A stretch of 64,000 bases of DNA, taken from Hydractinia symbiolongicarpus. Lineage: Eukaryota; Cnidaria; Hydrozoa; Anthoathecata; Hydractiniidae. The stretch lies in assembly GCF_029227915.1 (NCBI RefSeq), contig NC_079880.1, positions 560,001-624,000 on the forward strand, in the 5' to 3' direction. Positions 10,546-25,100 of the stretch are shown in pieces. Each line of letters begins with the position of its first letter. Position 1 is the first letter of the stretch. Under the pieces are notes generated by a model that saw nothing but the letters and a program-made list of their open reading frames with translations, ran no database searches and was not told where the DNA came from. The position numbers and the translations under genes were made by a program.

Positions 10546-10829
10546 TTCATTATTTAATGGGCGACCAATTCTATCCGTTATCGCGCGCTAAAGAAATAGC
10601 GACAGTTTCAAAAACTACATTTCATTAACTTTCTAACCGTGTCAGTCCGTTTCAGTTACAACGGTTGGGTCACATATTCGTGCCAACATGTATTTAGCGA
10701 TATTTTTCTGTTATTACTAGGTTGCATCGCATTTAACTATGAAACGATTGACTGTGGGACTTAATTGAACTAACTTTGCACTGTCACCTGATAAATGTGA
10801 TAAAAGAGACAAGAATTAAGCTAAAAAAA
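10546..10829 (+). repeat. Deleted satellite monomer (284 bp)
   Basis: The anchor step is only 284 bp. Near 10811, GATAAAAGAGACAA joins directly to GAATTAAGCTAAAAAAAG. The part that normally lies between them (from TTGGACTCC through the GCGCTGTGG segment to CATTTAA) is missing, about 90 bp. Sequence on both sides is in register. Confidence 0.88.
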
Positions 10830-13821
10830 GTCATTTTTTTACTGTGGGACCAATCCTAGCCGTTAGCGCGCGCTGAACAAAGAGCGATAGTTTCAAAAGC
10901 TACATTTCATTGACTTTCTAACGGTGTCAGTCCGTTTGAGTTACAACGGTTGGGTCACATATTCGTACGAACATGTATTTAGCGATATTTTTGTGATATT
11001 ACTAGGTTGCATGGCTTTTAACTATGAAACGATTGACTGTGGGACTTAATTGAACTAACTTTGCACTGTCACCTGATAAATGTGATAAAGGAGACAATTG
11101 GACTCCAAGAAATAACATTCTTTTTAATTTGACATGATTGCCGAAACTCAGCGGTTACTCTGGGCGCTGTGGTAGCGCTTCATTTAAGAATTATGACAAA
11201 AAAATTTATTTTTTTACTGTGGGACCAATGCTAGCCGTTAGCCCGCGCTGAAGAAATAGCAATAGTTTCAAGAACTACATTTCATTGACTTTTTAACGGT
11301 GTCAGTCCGTTTGAGTTACAACGGTTTGGTCACATATTCGTACCAACATGTATTTAGCGATATTTTTCTGATATTACTAGGTTGCATCTCTTTAAACAAT
11401 GAAACGATTGACTGTGGTACTAAATTGAACTGATTTTGGACAGTGATCTTATAAATGTTATAAGTGAGACAAGTGGACTCCCAGAAATAACATTCTTCTT
11501 AATTTGACATGATTGCCGGAACTCAGCGATTACAATGGGCGCTGTGGTAGGGCTTCATTTAAAAAATTAGATAAATAAGTCATTCTTTACTGTGGGATCA
11601 ATTCTATCCGTTATCGGGCGCTGAAGAAACAGCGATAGTTTCAAAAGCTACATTTTATTGACTTTGTAACGTTGTCAGTCCGTTTGAGTTACAACGATTG
11701 GGTCACATATACGTACCAACATGTATTTAGCGATATTTTTCTAACATTACTAGTTTGCATCGCTTTTAACTATGAAACGATTGACTGTGGGACTTAATTG
11801 AACTAACTTTGCACTGTCACCTGATAAATGTGATGAAGGAGACAATTGGACACCAAGAAATAACATTCTTCTTAATTTGACATGATTGCCGAAACTCAGT
11901 GATTACACTTGGCGCTGTGGTCGCGCTTCATTTAAGACTTAAGCTAAAAAAAGTCATTTTTTTACTGTGGGACCAATCCTAGCCGTTAGCACGCGCTGAA
12001 CAAAGAGCGATAGTTTCAAAAGCTACATTTCATTTACTTTGTAACGGTGTCAGTCCGTTTGAGTTACAACGATTGGGTCACATATACGTACCAACATGTA
12101 TTTAGCGATATTTATCTGAATTTACTAGGTTGCATTGCTTTTAACAGTGAAACCATTGACTGTGGGACTTAATTGAACTAACTTTGGACTGTGACCTGAT
12201 AAATGTGATAAATGAGACCAATGGATTCCAAGAAATAACATTCTTCTTAATTTGACGTGATTGTTGGTACTCAGCGATTCCACTGGGCGCTGTGGTATCG
12301 CTTCATTTAAAAATTTCGATATATAAGTCATTCTTTAATGTGCGACCAATCCTATCCGTTATCGCGCGCTGAAGAAATAGCGAGAGTTTCAAAAACTACA
12401 TTTCATTGACTTTCTAACGGTGTCAGTCCGTTTCAGTTACAACGGTTGGGTCACATATTCCTGCCAACATGTATTTAGCGATATTTTTCTGATATTACTA
12501 GATTGCATCGCTTTTAACTATGAAACGATTGCCTGTGGGACTTAATTGAACTAACTTCGCACTGTCACTTAATAAATGTGATAAAGGAGACAATTGGACT
12601 CCAAGAAATAACATTCTTCTTAATTTGACATGATTGCTGAAACTCAGTGATTACACTGGGCGCTGTGGTAGCGCTTCATTTAAGAATTAAGCTAAAAAAA
12701 GTCAATTTTCTACTGTGGGACCTATCCTACCCGTTAGCACGCAATGAACAAAGAGTGATAATTTCAAAAGCTACATTTTATTGACGTTCTAACGGTGTCA
12801 GTCCGTTTGAGTTACAACGGTTGGGTCACATATTCGTACCAACATGTATTTAGCGATATTTATCTGATATTACTAGGCTGCATCGCTTTTAACAGTGAAA
12901 CGATTGATTGTTGGACTTAATTGAACTAATTTTGGACTGTTACCTGATAAATGTGATAAATGAGACAATTGGACTCCAAAAAATAACATTCTTCTTAATT
13001 TGACATGATTGCCGGAACTCAGCGACTACACTGGGCGTTGTGGTAGCGCTTCATTTAAAAATTTAGATAAATAAGTCATTCTTTACTGTGGGATCAATCC
13101 TATCCGTGATCGCGCGCTGAAGAAACAGCGGTAGTTTCAAAAGCTACATTTCATTGACTTTGTAACGGTGTCAGTCCGTTTGAGTTACAACGGTTGGGTC
13201 ACATATACGTACCAACATGTATTTAGCGATATTTATCTGACATTACTAGGTTGCATCGATTTTAACAGTGAAACGATTGACTGTGGGACTTAATCGAACT
13301 AACTTTGGACTGTGACCTGATAAATGTGATAAATGAGACCATAGGACTCCAAGAATTAACATTCTTCTTAATTTGACGTGATTGTTGGAACTCAGCGATT
13401 GCACTGGGCGCTTTGGTAGCGATTCATTTAAAAATTTAGATATATAAGTCATTTTTTAATGTGCCACCAATCCTATTCGTTATCGTGCGCTGAAGAAATA
13501 GCGAGAGTTTCAAAAACTAAATTTCATTGACTTTCTAACGGTGTCAGTCCGTTTCAGTTACAACGGTTGGGTCACATATTCGTACCAACATGTATTTAGA
13601 CATATTTTTCTGATATTACTAGGTTGCATGGCTTTTAACTATGAAACGATTGACTGTGGGACTTAATTGAACTAACTTTGGACTGTGGCCTGATAAATGT
13701 GATAAAGGAGACAATTGGACTCCAAGAAATAACATTCTTCTTAATTTGACATGATTGCCGAAACTCAGTGATTACTCTGGGCGCTGTGGTAGCGCTTCAT
13801 TTAAGAATTATGCCAAAAAAA
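10546..13821 (+). repeat. Mixed satellite monomers, including a deleted monomer
   Basis: Anchors at 10546, 10830, 11205, 11579, 11953, 12327, 12701, 13075 and 13448. The modal step shifts here from 373 to 374 bp. Variants with AAGCTAAAAAAAGTCA linkers and GCTGAACAAAGAGCGATAG first appear in this stretch. No gene is visible. Confidence 0.9.
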
Positions 13822-15688
13822 GTCATTTTTTTACTGTGGGACCAATCCTAGCCGCCAGCGCGCGCTGAAGAAATAGCAATAGTTTGAAGAACTACATTTC
13901 ATTGACTTTCTAACGGTGTCAGTCCGTTTGAGTTACAACGATTGGGTCACATATTTGTACCAACATGTATTTAGCGATATTTATCTGATATTACTAGGTT
14001 GCATCGCTTTTAACAGTGAAACGATTGACTGTGGGACTTAATTGAACTAACTTTGGACTGTGGCCTGATAAATGTGATAAATGAGACCATTGGATTCCAA
14101 GAAATAACATTCTTCTTAATTTGACGTGATTGTTGGAACTCAGCGATTGCACTGGGCGCTGTGGTAGCGCTTCATTTAAATATTTAGATATGTAAGTCAT
14201 TCTTTAATGTGCGACCAATCCTATCCGTTATCGCGCGCTGAAGAAATAGCGAGAGTTTCAAAAACTACATTTCATTGACTTTCTAACGGTGTCAGTCCGT
14301 TTCAGTTACAACGGTTGGGTCACATATTCGTGCCAACATGTATTTAGAGATATTTTTCTGATATTACTAGGTTGCATCGCTTTTAACCATGAAACGATTG
14401 ACTGTGGGACTTAATTGAACTAACTTTGCACTGCCACCTGATAAATGTGATGAAGGAGACAATTGGACTCCAAGAAATAACATTCTTCTTAATTTGATGT
14501 GAATGTTGAAACACAGCGATTACACTGGGCGCTGTGGTAGCGCTTCATTTAAAAATTTAGATAAATAAGTCATTCTTTACTGTGGGATCAATCCTATCCG
14601 TTATACCGCGCTGAAGAAACAGCGATAGTTTCACAAGCTACATTTCATTGACTTTGTAACGGTGTCAGTCCGTTTGAGTTGCAATGGTTGGGTCACATAT
14701 TCGTACCAACATGTATTTAGCGATATTTATCTGATATTACTAGGTTGCATCGCTTGTAACAGTGAAACGATTGACTGTGGGACTTAATTGAACTAACTTT
14801 GCACTGCCACCTGATAAATGTGATAAAGGAGACAATTGGACTCCAAGAAATAACATTCTTCTTAATTTAACATGATTGCCGAAACTCAGCGATTACTCTG
14901 GGCGCTGTGGTAGCGCTTCATTTAAGAATTATGCCAAAAAAGTCATTTTTTTACTGTGGGACCAATCCTAGCCGTTAGCGCGCGCTGAAGAAATAGCAAT
15001 AATTTGAAGAACTACATTTCATTGACTTTCTAACGGTGTCAGTCCGTTTGAGTTACAACGATTGGGTCACATATTTGTACCAACATGTATTTAGCGATAT
15101 TTATCTGATATTACTAGGTTGCATCGCTTTTAACAGTGAAACGATTGACTGTGGGACTTAATTGAACTAACTTTGGACTGTGGCCTGATAAATGTGATAA
15201 ATGAGACCATTGGATTCCAAGAAATAACATTCTTCTTAATTTGACGTGATTGTTGGAACTCAGCGATTGCACTGGGCGCTGTGATAGCGCTTCATTTAAA
15301 TATTTAGATATGTAAGTCATTCTTTAATGTGCGACCAATCCTATCCGTTATCGCGCGCTGAAGAAATAGCGAGAGTTTCAAAAACTACATTTCATTGACT
15401 TTCTAACGGTGTCAGTCCGTTTCAGTTACAACGGTTGGGTCACATATTCGTGCCAACATGTATTTAGAGATATTTTTCTGATATTACTAGGTTGCATCGC
15501 TTTTAACCATGAAACGATTGACTGTGGGACTTAATTGAACTAACTTTGCACTGCCACCTGATAAATGTGATGAAGGAGACAATTGGACTCCAAGAAATAA
15601 CATTCTTCTTAATTTGATGTGAATGTTGAAACACAGCGATTACACTGGGCGCTGTGGTAGCGCTTCATTTAAAAATTTAGATAAATAA
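13822..15688 (+). repeat. Satellite block repeated at 1,120 bp (3-monomer spacing)
   Basis: Two monomers at 13822-14568 recur at 14942-15688 with few differences. Shared private markers include GTTTGAAGAAC or ATTTGAAGAAC, TATTTAGATATGTAAGTC and GATGTGAATGTTGAAACAC. The third monomer of the period differs between the copies (14569 has ATCAATCCTATCCGTTATACC; 15689 has CCTTTCCATTATCGC), so replacement or conversion followed duplication. Confidence 0.82.
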
Positions 15689-18429
15689 GTCATTCTTTAC
15701 TGTGGGACCAATCCTTTCCATTATCGCGCGCTGAAGAAATAGCGATAGTTTCAAAAACTACATTTCATTGACTTTTCTAACGATGTCAGTCCGTTTGAGT
15801 TACAACGGTTGGGTCAAATATTCGTACCAACATGTATTTAGCGATATTTTTCTGATGTTACTAGGGTGCATCGCTTTTAACTATGAAACGATTGACTCTG
15901 GACTTAATTGAACTAACTTTGATCTGTGTCCTGATAATTGTGACAAAGGAGAAAATTGGACTCCAAGAAATAACATTCTTCTTAATTTAACATGATTGCC
16001 GAAACTCAGAGATTACTCTGGGCGCTGTGGTAGCGCTTCATTTCAGAATTATGCCAAAAAAAGTCATTTTTTTACTGTGGGACCAATCCTATCCGATAGC
16101 GCGCGGTGAAGAAATAGCAATAGTTTCAAGAACTACATTTCATTGACTTTCTAACGGTGTCAGTCCGTTTGAGTTACAACGGTTGGGTCACATATTCGTA
16201 CCAACAAGTATTTAGCAATATTTATCTGATATTACTAGGTTGCATCGCTTTTAACAGTGAAACGATTGACTGTGGGACTTAATTGAACTAACTTTGGACT
16301 GTAACCTGATAAATGTGATAAATGAGACAATTGAACTCCAAGAAATAAAATTCTTCTTAATTTGATGTGAATGCCGAATAAATAAGTCATTCTTTACTGT
16401 GGGACCAATCCTTTCTATTATCGCGCGCTGAAGAAATAGCGATAGTTTCAAAAACTACATTTCATTGACTTTTCTAACGGTGTCAGTCCGTTTGAGTTAC
16501 AACGGTTGGGTCACATATTCGTGCCAACATGTACTTAGCGATATTTTTCTGATATTACTAGGTTGCATCGCTTTTAACCATGAAACGATAGACTGTGGAA
16601 CTTAATTGAACTAACTTTGCACTGTCACCTGATAAATGTGATAAAGGAAACAATTGGACTCCAAGAAATAACATTCTTCCTAATTTGACATGATTGCCGA
16701 AACTCAGTGATTACACTGGGTGCTGTGGGAGCGCTTCATTTAAGAATTAAGCTAAAAAAGTCATTTTTTTACTGTGGGACCAATCCTAGCCGTTACCACG
16801 CGCTGAACAAAGAACGATAGTTTCAAAAGCTACATTTCATTGACTTTCTAACGGTGTCAGTCCGTTTGAGTTACAACGGTTGGGTCACATATTTGTGCCA
16901 ACATGTATTTAGCGATATTTTTCTGATATTACTAGGTTGCATTGCTTTTAACCATGAAACGATTGACTGTGGAACTTAATTGAACTAACTTTGCACTGTC
17001 ACCTGATAAATGTGATAAATGAGACCATTGGATTCCAAGAAATAACATTCTTCTTAATTTGACGTGATTGTTGGAACTCAGCGATTGCACTGGGCGGTGT
17101 GGTAGCGCTTCATTTGAAAATTTAGATATGTAAGTCATTTTTTAATGTGCGAGCAATCCTATCCGTTATCGCGCGCTGAACAAAGAGCGATAGTTTCAAA
17201 AGCTACATTTCATTGACTTTCTAACGGTGTCAGTCCGTTTGAGTGGCAACGGTTGGGTCACATATTCGTACCAACATGTATTTAGCGATATTTTTCTGAT
17301 ATTACTAGGTTGCATTGCTTTTAACTATGAAACGATTGACTGTGGGACTTAATTGAACTAATTTTGCACTGTCACCTGATAAATGTGATAAAGGAGACAA
17401 TTGGACTCCAAGAAATAACGTTCTTCTTAATTTGACATGATTGCCGAAACTCAGCGATTACTCTGGGCGCTGTGGTAGCGCTTCATTTAAGAATTATGCC
17501 AAAAAAACTCATTTTTTTACTGTGGGACCAATCCTAGCCGTTAACGCGCGGTGAAGAAATTGCAATAGTTTCAAGAACTATATTTCATTGACTTTCTAAC
17601 GGTGTCAGTCCGTTTGAGTTACAACGGTTAGGTCACATATTCGTACCAACATTTATTTAGCAATATTTATCTGATATTACGAGGTTGCATCGCTTTTAAC
17701 AGTGAAACGATAGCCTGTGGGACTTAATTGAACTAACTTTGGACTGTAACCTGATAAATGTGATAAATGATACAATTGAACACCAAGAAATAACATTCTT
17801 CTTAACTTGATGTGAATGCCGAAACACAGCGATTACACTTGGCGCTGTTGTAGCGCTTCATATAAAAATTTGGATAAATAAGTCATTCTTTACTGTGGGA
17901 CCAATCTTTTCTATTATCGCGCGCTGAAGAAATAGCGATAGTTTCAAAAACTACATTTCATTGACTTTTCTAACGGTGTCAGTCCGTTTGAGTTACAACG
18001 GTTGGGTCACATATTCGTGCCAACATGTATTTAGCGATATTTTTCTGATATTACTAGGTTGCATCGCTTTTAACCATGAAACGATTGACTGTGGGACTTA
18101 ATTGAACTAACTTTGCACTGTGACCTGATAAATGTGATAAATGATACAATTGAACTCCAAGAAATAACATTCTTCTTAATTTGATGTGAATGCCGAAACA
18201 CAGCGCTTACACTGGGCGCTGTTGTAGCGCTTCATTTAAAAATTTGGATAAATAAGTCATTCTTTACTGTGGGACTAATCCTAGCCGTTAACGCGCGGTG
18301 AAGAAATAGCAATAGTTTCAAGAACTATATTTCATTGACTTTCTAACGGTGTCAGTCCGTTTGAGTTACAACGGTTAGGTCACATATTCGTACCAACATG
18401 TATTTAGCAATATTTATCTGATATTACGA
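15689..18429 (+). repeat. Mixed satellite monomers with one 322-bp deletion monomer
   Basis: Anchors at 15689, 16063, 16385, 16760, 17134, 17508, 17882 and 18255. Monomers alternate between the AATTATGCCAAAAAA, AATTAAGCTAAAAAA and AATTTAGATAAATAAG linker types. The step 16063-16385 is 322 bp: AATGCCGAA near 16377 joins straight to TAAATAAGTCATTC, removing about 52 bp that normally include GCGCTGTGGTAGCGC. Confidence 0.87.
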
Positions 18430-20298
18430 GGTTGCATCGCTTTTAACAGTGAAACGATTGACTGTGGGACTTAATTGAACTAACTTTGGACTGTAACCTG
18501 ATAAATGTGATAAATGATACAATTGAACTCCAAGAAATAACATTCTTCTTAATTTGATGCGAATGCCGAAACACAGCGATTACACTGGGCGCTGTTGTAG
18601 CGCTTCATATAAAAATTTGGATAAATAAGTCATTTTTTTACTGTGGGACCAATCCTAGCCGTTACCACGCGCTGAACAAAGAGCGATAGTTTCAAAAGCT
18701 ACATTTCATTGACTTTTTAACGGTGTCAGTCCGTTTGAGTTACAACGGTTGGGTCACATATTCGTGCCAACATGTATTTAGCGATATTTTTCTGATATTA
18801 CTAGGTTGCATCGCTTTTAACCATGAAACGATTGACTGTGGGACTTAATTGAACTAACTTTGCACTGTGACCTGATAAATGTGATAAATGATACAATTGA
18901 ACTCCAAGAAATAACATTCTTCTTAATATGATGTGAATGCCGAAACACAGCGATTACACTGGGCGCTGTTGTAGCGCTTCATTTAAAAATTTGGATAAAT
19001 AAGTCATTCTTTACTGGTGGACCAATCCTAGCCGTTAACGCGCGGTGAAGAAATAGCAATAGTTTCAAGAACTATATTTCATTGACCTTCTAACGGTGTC
19101 AGTCCGTTTGAGTTACAACGGTTAGGTCACATATTCGTACCAACATGTATTTAGCAATATTTATCTGATATTACGAGGTTGCATCACTTTTAACAGTGAA
19201 ACGATTGACTGTGGGACTTAATTGAACTAACTTTGCACTGTAACCTGATAAATGTGATAAATGAGACTATTGGATTCCAAGAAATAACTTTCTTCTTAAT
19301 TTGACGTGATTGTTGGAACTCAGCGATTGCACTGGGCGCTGTGGTAGCGCTTCATTTAAAAATTTAGATATGTAAGTCATTCTTTAATGTGCGACCAATC
19401 CTATCCGTTATCGCGCGCTGAAGAAATAGCGAGAGTTTCAAAAACTACATTTCATTGACTTTCTAACGGTGTCAGTCCGTTTCAGTTACAACGGTTGGGT
19501 CACATATTCGTGCCAACATGTATTTAGCGATATTTTTCTGATATTACTAGGTTGCATCGCTTTTAACCATGAAACGATTGACTGTGGAACTTAATTGAAC
19601 TAACTTTGCACTGTCACCTGATAAATGTGATAAAGGAGACAATTGGACTCCAAGAAATAACATTCTTCCTAATTTGACATGATTGCCGAAACTCAGTGAT
19701 TACACTGGGCGCTGTGGGAGCGCTTCATTTAAGAATTAAGCTGAAAAAGTCATTTTTTTACTGTGGGACCAATCCTAGTTGTTACCACGCGCTGAACAAA
19801 GAGCGATAGTTTCAAAAGCTACATTTCATTGACTTTTTAACGGTGTCAGTCCGTTTGAGTGGCAACGGTTGGGTCACATATTCGTACCAACATGTATTCA
19901 GCGGTATTTTTCTGATATTACTAGGTTGCATCGCTTTTAACTATGAAACGATTGACTGTGGGACTTAATTGAACTAATTTTGCACTGTCACCTGATAAAT
20001 GTGATAAAGGAGACAATTGGACTCCAAGAAATAACGTTCTTCTTAATTTGACATGATTGCCGAAACTTAGCGATTACTCTGGGCGCTGTGGTAGCGCTTC
20101 ATTTAAGAATTATGCCAAAAAAAGTCATTTTTTTACTGTGAGACCAATCCTAGCCGTTAACGCGCGATGAAGAAATAGCAATAGTTTCAAGAATTACATT
20201 TCATTGACTTTCTAACGGTGTCAATCCGTTTGAGTTACAACGGTCGGGTCACATATTCGTACCAACATGTATTTAACAATATTTATCTGAAATTACTA
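18430..20298 (+). repeat. 5-monomer higher-order repeat, copy 1 (1,869 bp)
   Basis: Anchors 18629, 19003, 19375, 19749 and 20124 recur at exactly +1,869 in the next unit. Rare private changes are shared at that offset: GATGCGAATGCC (18556), TACTGGTGGACC (19012), AATAACTTTCTTC (19284), AAGCTGAAAAAG (19739), ATGTATTCAGCGG and GTGAGACCAATCC. No difference was seen in the parts compared. The boundaries are approximate because the crossover lies in conserved sequence. Confidence 0.9.
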
Positions 20299-22167
20299 GG
20301 TTGCATCGCTTTTAACAGTGAAACGATTGACTGTGGGACTTAATTGAACTAACTTTGGACTGTAACCTGATAAATGTGATAAATGATACAATTGAACTCC
20401 AAGAAATAACATTCTTCTTAATTTGATGCGAATGCCGAAACACAGCGATTACACTGGGCGCTGTTGTAGCGCTTCATATAAAAATTTGGATAAATAAGTC
20501 ATTTTTTTACTGTGGGACCAATCCTAGCCGTTACCACGCGCTGAACAAAGAGCGATAGTTTCAAAAGCTACATTTCATTGACTTTTTAACGGTGTCAGTC
20601 CGTTTGAGTTACAACGGTTGGGTCACATATTCGTGCCAACATGTATTTAGCGATATTTTTCTGATATTACTAGGTTGCATCGCTTTTAACCATGAAACGA
20701 TTGACTGTGGGACTTAATTGAACTAACTTTGCACTGTGACCTGATAAATGTGATAAATGATACAATTGAACTCCAAGAAATAACATTCTTCTTAATATGA
20801 TGTGAATGCCGAAACACAGCGATTACACTGGGCGCTGTTGTAGCGCTTCATTTAAAAATTTGGATAAATAAGTCATTCTTTACTGGTGGACCAATCCTAG
20901 CCGTTAACGCGCGGTGAAGAAATAGCAATAGTTTCAAGAACTATATTTCATTGACCTTCTAACGGTGTCAGTCCGTTTGAGTTACAACGGTTAGGTCACA
21001 TATTCGTACCAACATGTATTTAGCAATATTTATCTGATATTACGAGGTTGCATCACTTTTAACAGTGAAACGATTGACTGTGGGACTTAATTGAACTAAC
21101 TTTGCACTGTAACCTGATAAATGTGATAAATGAGACTATTGGATTCCAAGAAATAACTTTCTTCTTAATTTGACGTGATTGTTGGAACTCAGCGATTGCA
21201 CTGGGCGCTGTGGTAGCGCTTCATTTAAAAATTTAGATATGTAAGTCATTCTTTAATGTGCGACCAATCCTATCCGTTATCGCGCGCTGAAGAAATAGCG
21301 AGAGTTTCAAAAACTACATTTCATTGACTTTCTAACGGTGTCAGTCCGTTTCAGTTACAACGGTTGGGTCACATATTCGTGCCAACATGTATTTAGCGAT
21401 ATTTTTCTGATATTACTAGGTTGCATCGCTTTTAACCATGAAACGATTGACTGTGGAACTTAATTGAACTAACTTTGCACTGTCACCTGATAAATGTGAT
21501 AAAGGAGACAATTGGACTCCAAGAAATAACATTCTTCCTAATTTGACATGATTGCCGAAACTCAGTGATTACACTGGGCGCTGTGGGAGCGCTTCATTTA
21601 AGAATTAAGCTGAAAAAGTCATTTTTTTACTGTGGGACCAATCCTAGTTGTTACCACGCGCTGAACAAAGAGCGATAGTTTCAAAAGCTACATTTCATTG
21701 ACTTTTTAACGGTGTCAGTCCGTTTGAGTGGCAACGGTTGGGTCACATATTCGTACCAACATGTATTCAGCGGTATTTTTCTGATATTACTAGGTTGCAT
21801 CGCTTTTAACTATGAAACGATTGACTGTGGGACTTAATTGAACTAATTTTGCACTGTCACCTGATAAATGTGATAAAGGAGACAATTGGACTCCAAGAAA
21901 TAACGTTCTTCTTAATTTGACATGATTGCCGAAACTTAGCGATTACTCTGGGCGCTGTGGTAGCGCTTCATTTAAGAATTATGCCAAAAAAAGTCATTTT
22001 TTTACTGTGAGACCAATCCTAGCCGTTAACGCGCGATGAAGAAATAGCAATAGTTTCAAGAATTACATTTCATTGACTTTCTAACGGTGTCAATCCGTTT
22101 GAGTTACAACGGTCGGGTCACATATTCGTACCAACATGTATTTAACAATATTTATCTGAAATTACTA
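20299..22167 (+). repeat. 5-monomer higher-order repeat, copy 2 (1,869 bp)
   Basis: Matches the preceding unit with all its private variants at +1,869 bp (for example GATGCGAATGCC at 20425 and TACTGGTGGACC at 20881). Near 22294 the pattern changes to GATGTGAATGCC and the following monomer differs, which sets the right end. The near-perfect match indicates a very recent event, or an assembly duplication if reads did not span it. Confidence 0.9.
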
Positions 22168-25100
22168 GGTTGCATCGCTTTTAACAGTGAAACGATTGAC
22201 TGTGGGACTTAATTGAACTAACTTTGGACTGTAACCTGATAAATGTGATAAATGATACAATTGAACTCCAAGAAATAACATTCTTCTTAATTTGATGTGA
22301 ATGCCGAAACACAGCGATTACACTGGGCGCTGTTGTAGCGCTTCATTTAAAAATTTAGATAAATAAGTCATTCTTTACTGTGGGACCAATCCTTTCCATA
22401 ATCGCACGCTGAAGAAATAGCGATAGTTTCAAAAACTACATTTCATTGACTTTTCTAACGGTGTCAGTCCGGTTGAGTTACAACGGTTGGGTCACATATT
22501 CGTGCCAACATGTATTTAGCGATATTTTTCTGATATTACTAGATTGCATCGCTTTTAACCATGAAACGATTGACTGTGGGACTTAATTGAACTAACTTTG
22601 CACTGTCACCTGATAAATGTGATAAAGGAGACAATTGGACTCCAAGAAATAACATTCTTCTTAATTTGACATGATTGCCGAAACTCAGTGATTACACTGG
22701 GCGCTGTGGTAGCGCTTCATTTAAGAATTAAGCTAAAAAAGTCATTTTTTTACTGTGGGACCAATCCTAGCCGATAGCACGCGCTGAACAAAGAGGGATA
22801 GTTTCAAATCTACATTTCATTGACTTTCTAACGGTGTCACTCCGTTTGAGTGGCAACGGTTGGGTCACATATTCGTACCAACATGTATTTAGCGATATTT
22901 TTCTGATATTACTAGGTTGCATCGCTTTTAACTATGAAACGATTGACGGTGGGACTTAATTGAACTCATTATGCACTGTCACCTGATAAATGTGATAAAG
23001 GAGACAATTGGACTCCAAGAAATATCGTTCTTCTTAATTTGACATGATTGCGGAAACTTAGCGATTACTCTGGGCGCTGTGGTAGCGCTTCATTTAAGAA
23101 TTATGCCAAAAAAAGTCATTTTTTTACTGTGGGACCAATCCTAGTTGTTACCACGCGCTGAACAAAGAGCGTTATTTTCAAAAGCTACATTTCATTGACT
23201 TTTTAACGGTGTCAGTCCGTTTGAGTGGCAACGGTTGGGTCACATATTCGTACCAACATGTATTTAGCGGTATTTTTCTGATATTACTAGGTTGCATCGC
23301 TTTTAACTATGAAACGATTGACTGTGGGACTTAATTGAACTAATTTTGCACTGTCACCTGATAAATGTGATAAAGGAGACAATTGGACTCCAAGAAATAA
23401 CGTTCTTCTTAATTTGACATGATTGCCGAAACTTAGCGATTACTCTGGGCGCTGTGGTAGCGCTTCATTTAAGAATTATGCCAAAAAAGTCATTTTTTTA
23501 CTGTGGGACCAATCCTAGCCGTTAACGCGCGATGAAGAAATAGCAATAGTTTCAAGAATTACATTTCATTGACTTTCTAACGGTGTCAATCCGTTTGAGT
23601 TACAACGGTCGGGTCACATATTCGTACCCACATGTATTTAACAATATTTATCTGATATTACTAGGTTGCATCGCTTTTAACAGTGAAACGATTGACTGTG
23701 GGACTTAATTGAACTAACTTTGGACTGTAACCTGATAAATGTGATAAATGATACAATTGAACTCCAAGAAATAACATTCTTCTTAATTTGATGTGAATGC
23801 CGAAACACAGCGATTACACTGGGCGCTGTTGTAGCGCTTCATTTAAAAATTTAGATAAATAAGTCATTCTTTACTGTGGAACCAATCCTTTCCATAATCG
23901 CGCGCTGAAAAAATAGCGATAGTTTCAAAAACTACATTTCATTGACTTTTCTAACGGTGTCAGTCCGTTTGAGTTACAACGGTTGGGTCACATATTCGTG
24001 CCAACATGTATTTAGCGATATTTTTCTGATATTACTAGGTTGCATCGCTTTTAACAGTGAAACGATTGACTGTGGGACTTAATTGAACTAACTTTGCACT
24101 GTCACCTGATAAATGTGATAAATGAGACCATTGGATTACAAGAAATAACATTCTTCTTAATTTGACGTGATTGTTGGAACTCAGCGATTGCACTGGGCGC
24201 TGTGGTAGCGCTTCATTTAAAAATTTAGATATATAAGTCATTCTTTAATGTGCGACCAATCCTATCCGTAATCGCGCGCTGAAGAAATAGCGAGAGTTTC
24301 AAAAACTACATTTCATTGACGTTCTAACGGTGTCAGTCCGTTTGAGTGGCAACGGTTGGGTCACATATTCGTACCAACATGTATTTAGCGATATTTATCT
24401 GATATTACTAGGTTGCATCGCTTTTAACTATGAAACGATTGACTGTGGGACTTAATTGAACTAATTTTGCACTGTCACCTGATAAATGTGATAAATGAGA
24501 CAATTGGACTCCAAGAAATAACGTTCTTCTTAATTTGACATGATTGCCGAAACTCAGCGATTACTCTGGGCGCTGTGGTAGCGCTTCATTTAAAAATTTA
24601 GATAAATAAGTCATTCTTTACTGTGGGACCAATCCTTTCCATTATCGCGCGCTGAAAAAATAGCGATAGTTTCAAAAACTACATTTCATTGACTTTTCTA
24701 ACGGTGTCAGTCCGGTTGAGTTACAACGGTTGGGTCACATATTCGTGCCAACATGTATTTAGCGATATTTTTCTGATATTACTAGATTGCATCGCTTTTA
24801 ACCATGAAACGATTGACTGTGGGACTTAGTTGAACTAACTTTGCACTGTCACCTGATAAATGTGATAAAGGAGACAATTGGACTCCAAGAAATAACATTC
24901 TTCTTAATTTGACATGATTGCCGAAACTCAGTGATTACACTGGGCGCTGTGGTAGCGCTTCATTTAAGAATTAAGCTAAAAAAGTCATTTTTTTACTGTG
25001 GGACCAATCCTGGCCGATAGCACGCGCTGAACAAAGAGGGATAGTTTCAAATCTACATTTCATTGACTTTCTAACGGTGTCACTCCGTTTGAGTGGCAAC

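Noticed and set aside
12125-15320. Recurrent 68-codon minus-strand reading frame (also at 2807-3013, 16932-17138, 24035-24241 and 28895-29101)
   Set aside because: It always covers the same part of the monomer and appears only in those few monomers that happen to lack stops. Most of the other monomers interrupt it. Similarity between copies is explained by the repeat, with no sign of codon constraint.
16251-16451. 66-codon minus-strand frame
   Set aside because: It crosses the deletion join of the 322-bp monomer and exists only because of that deletion.
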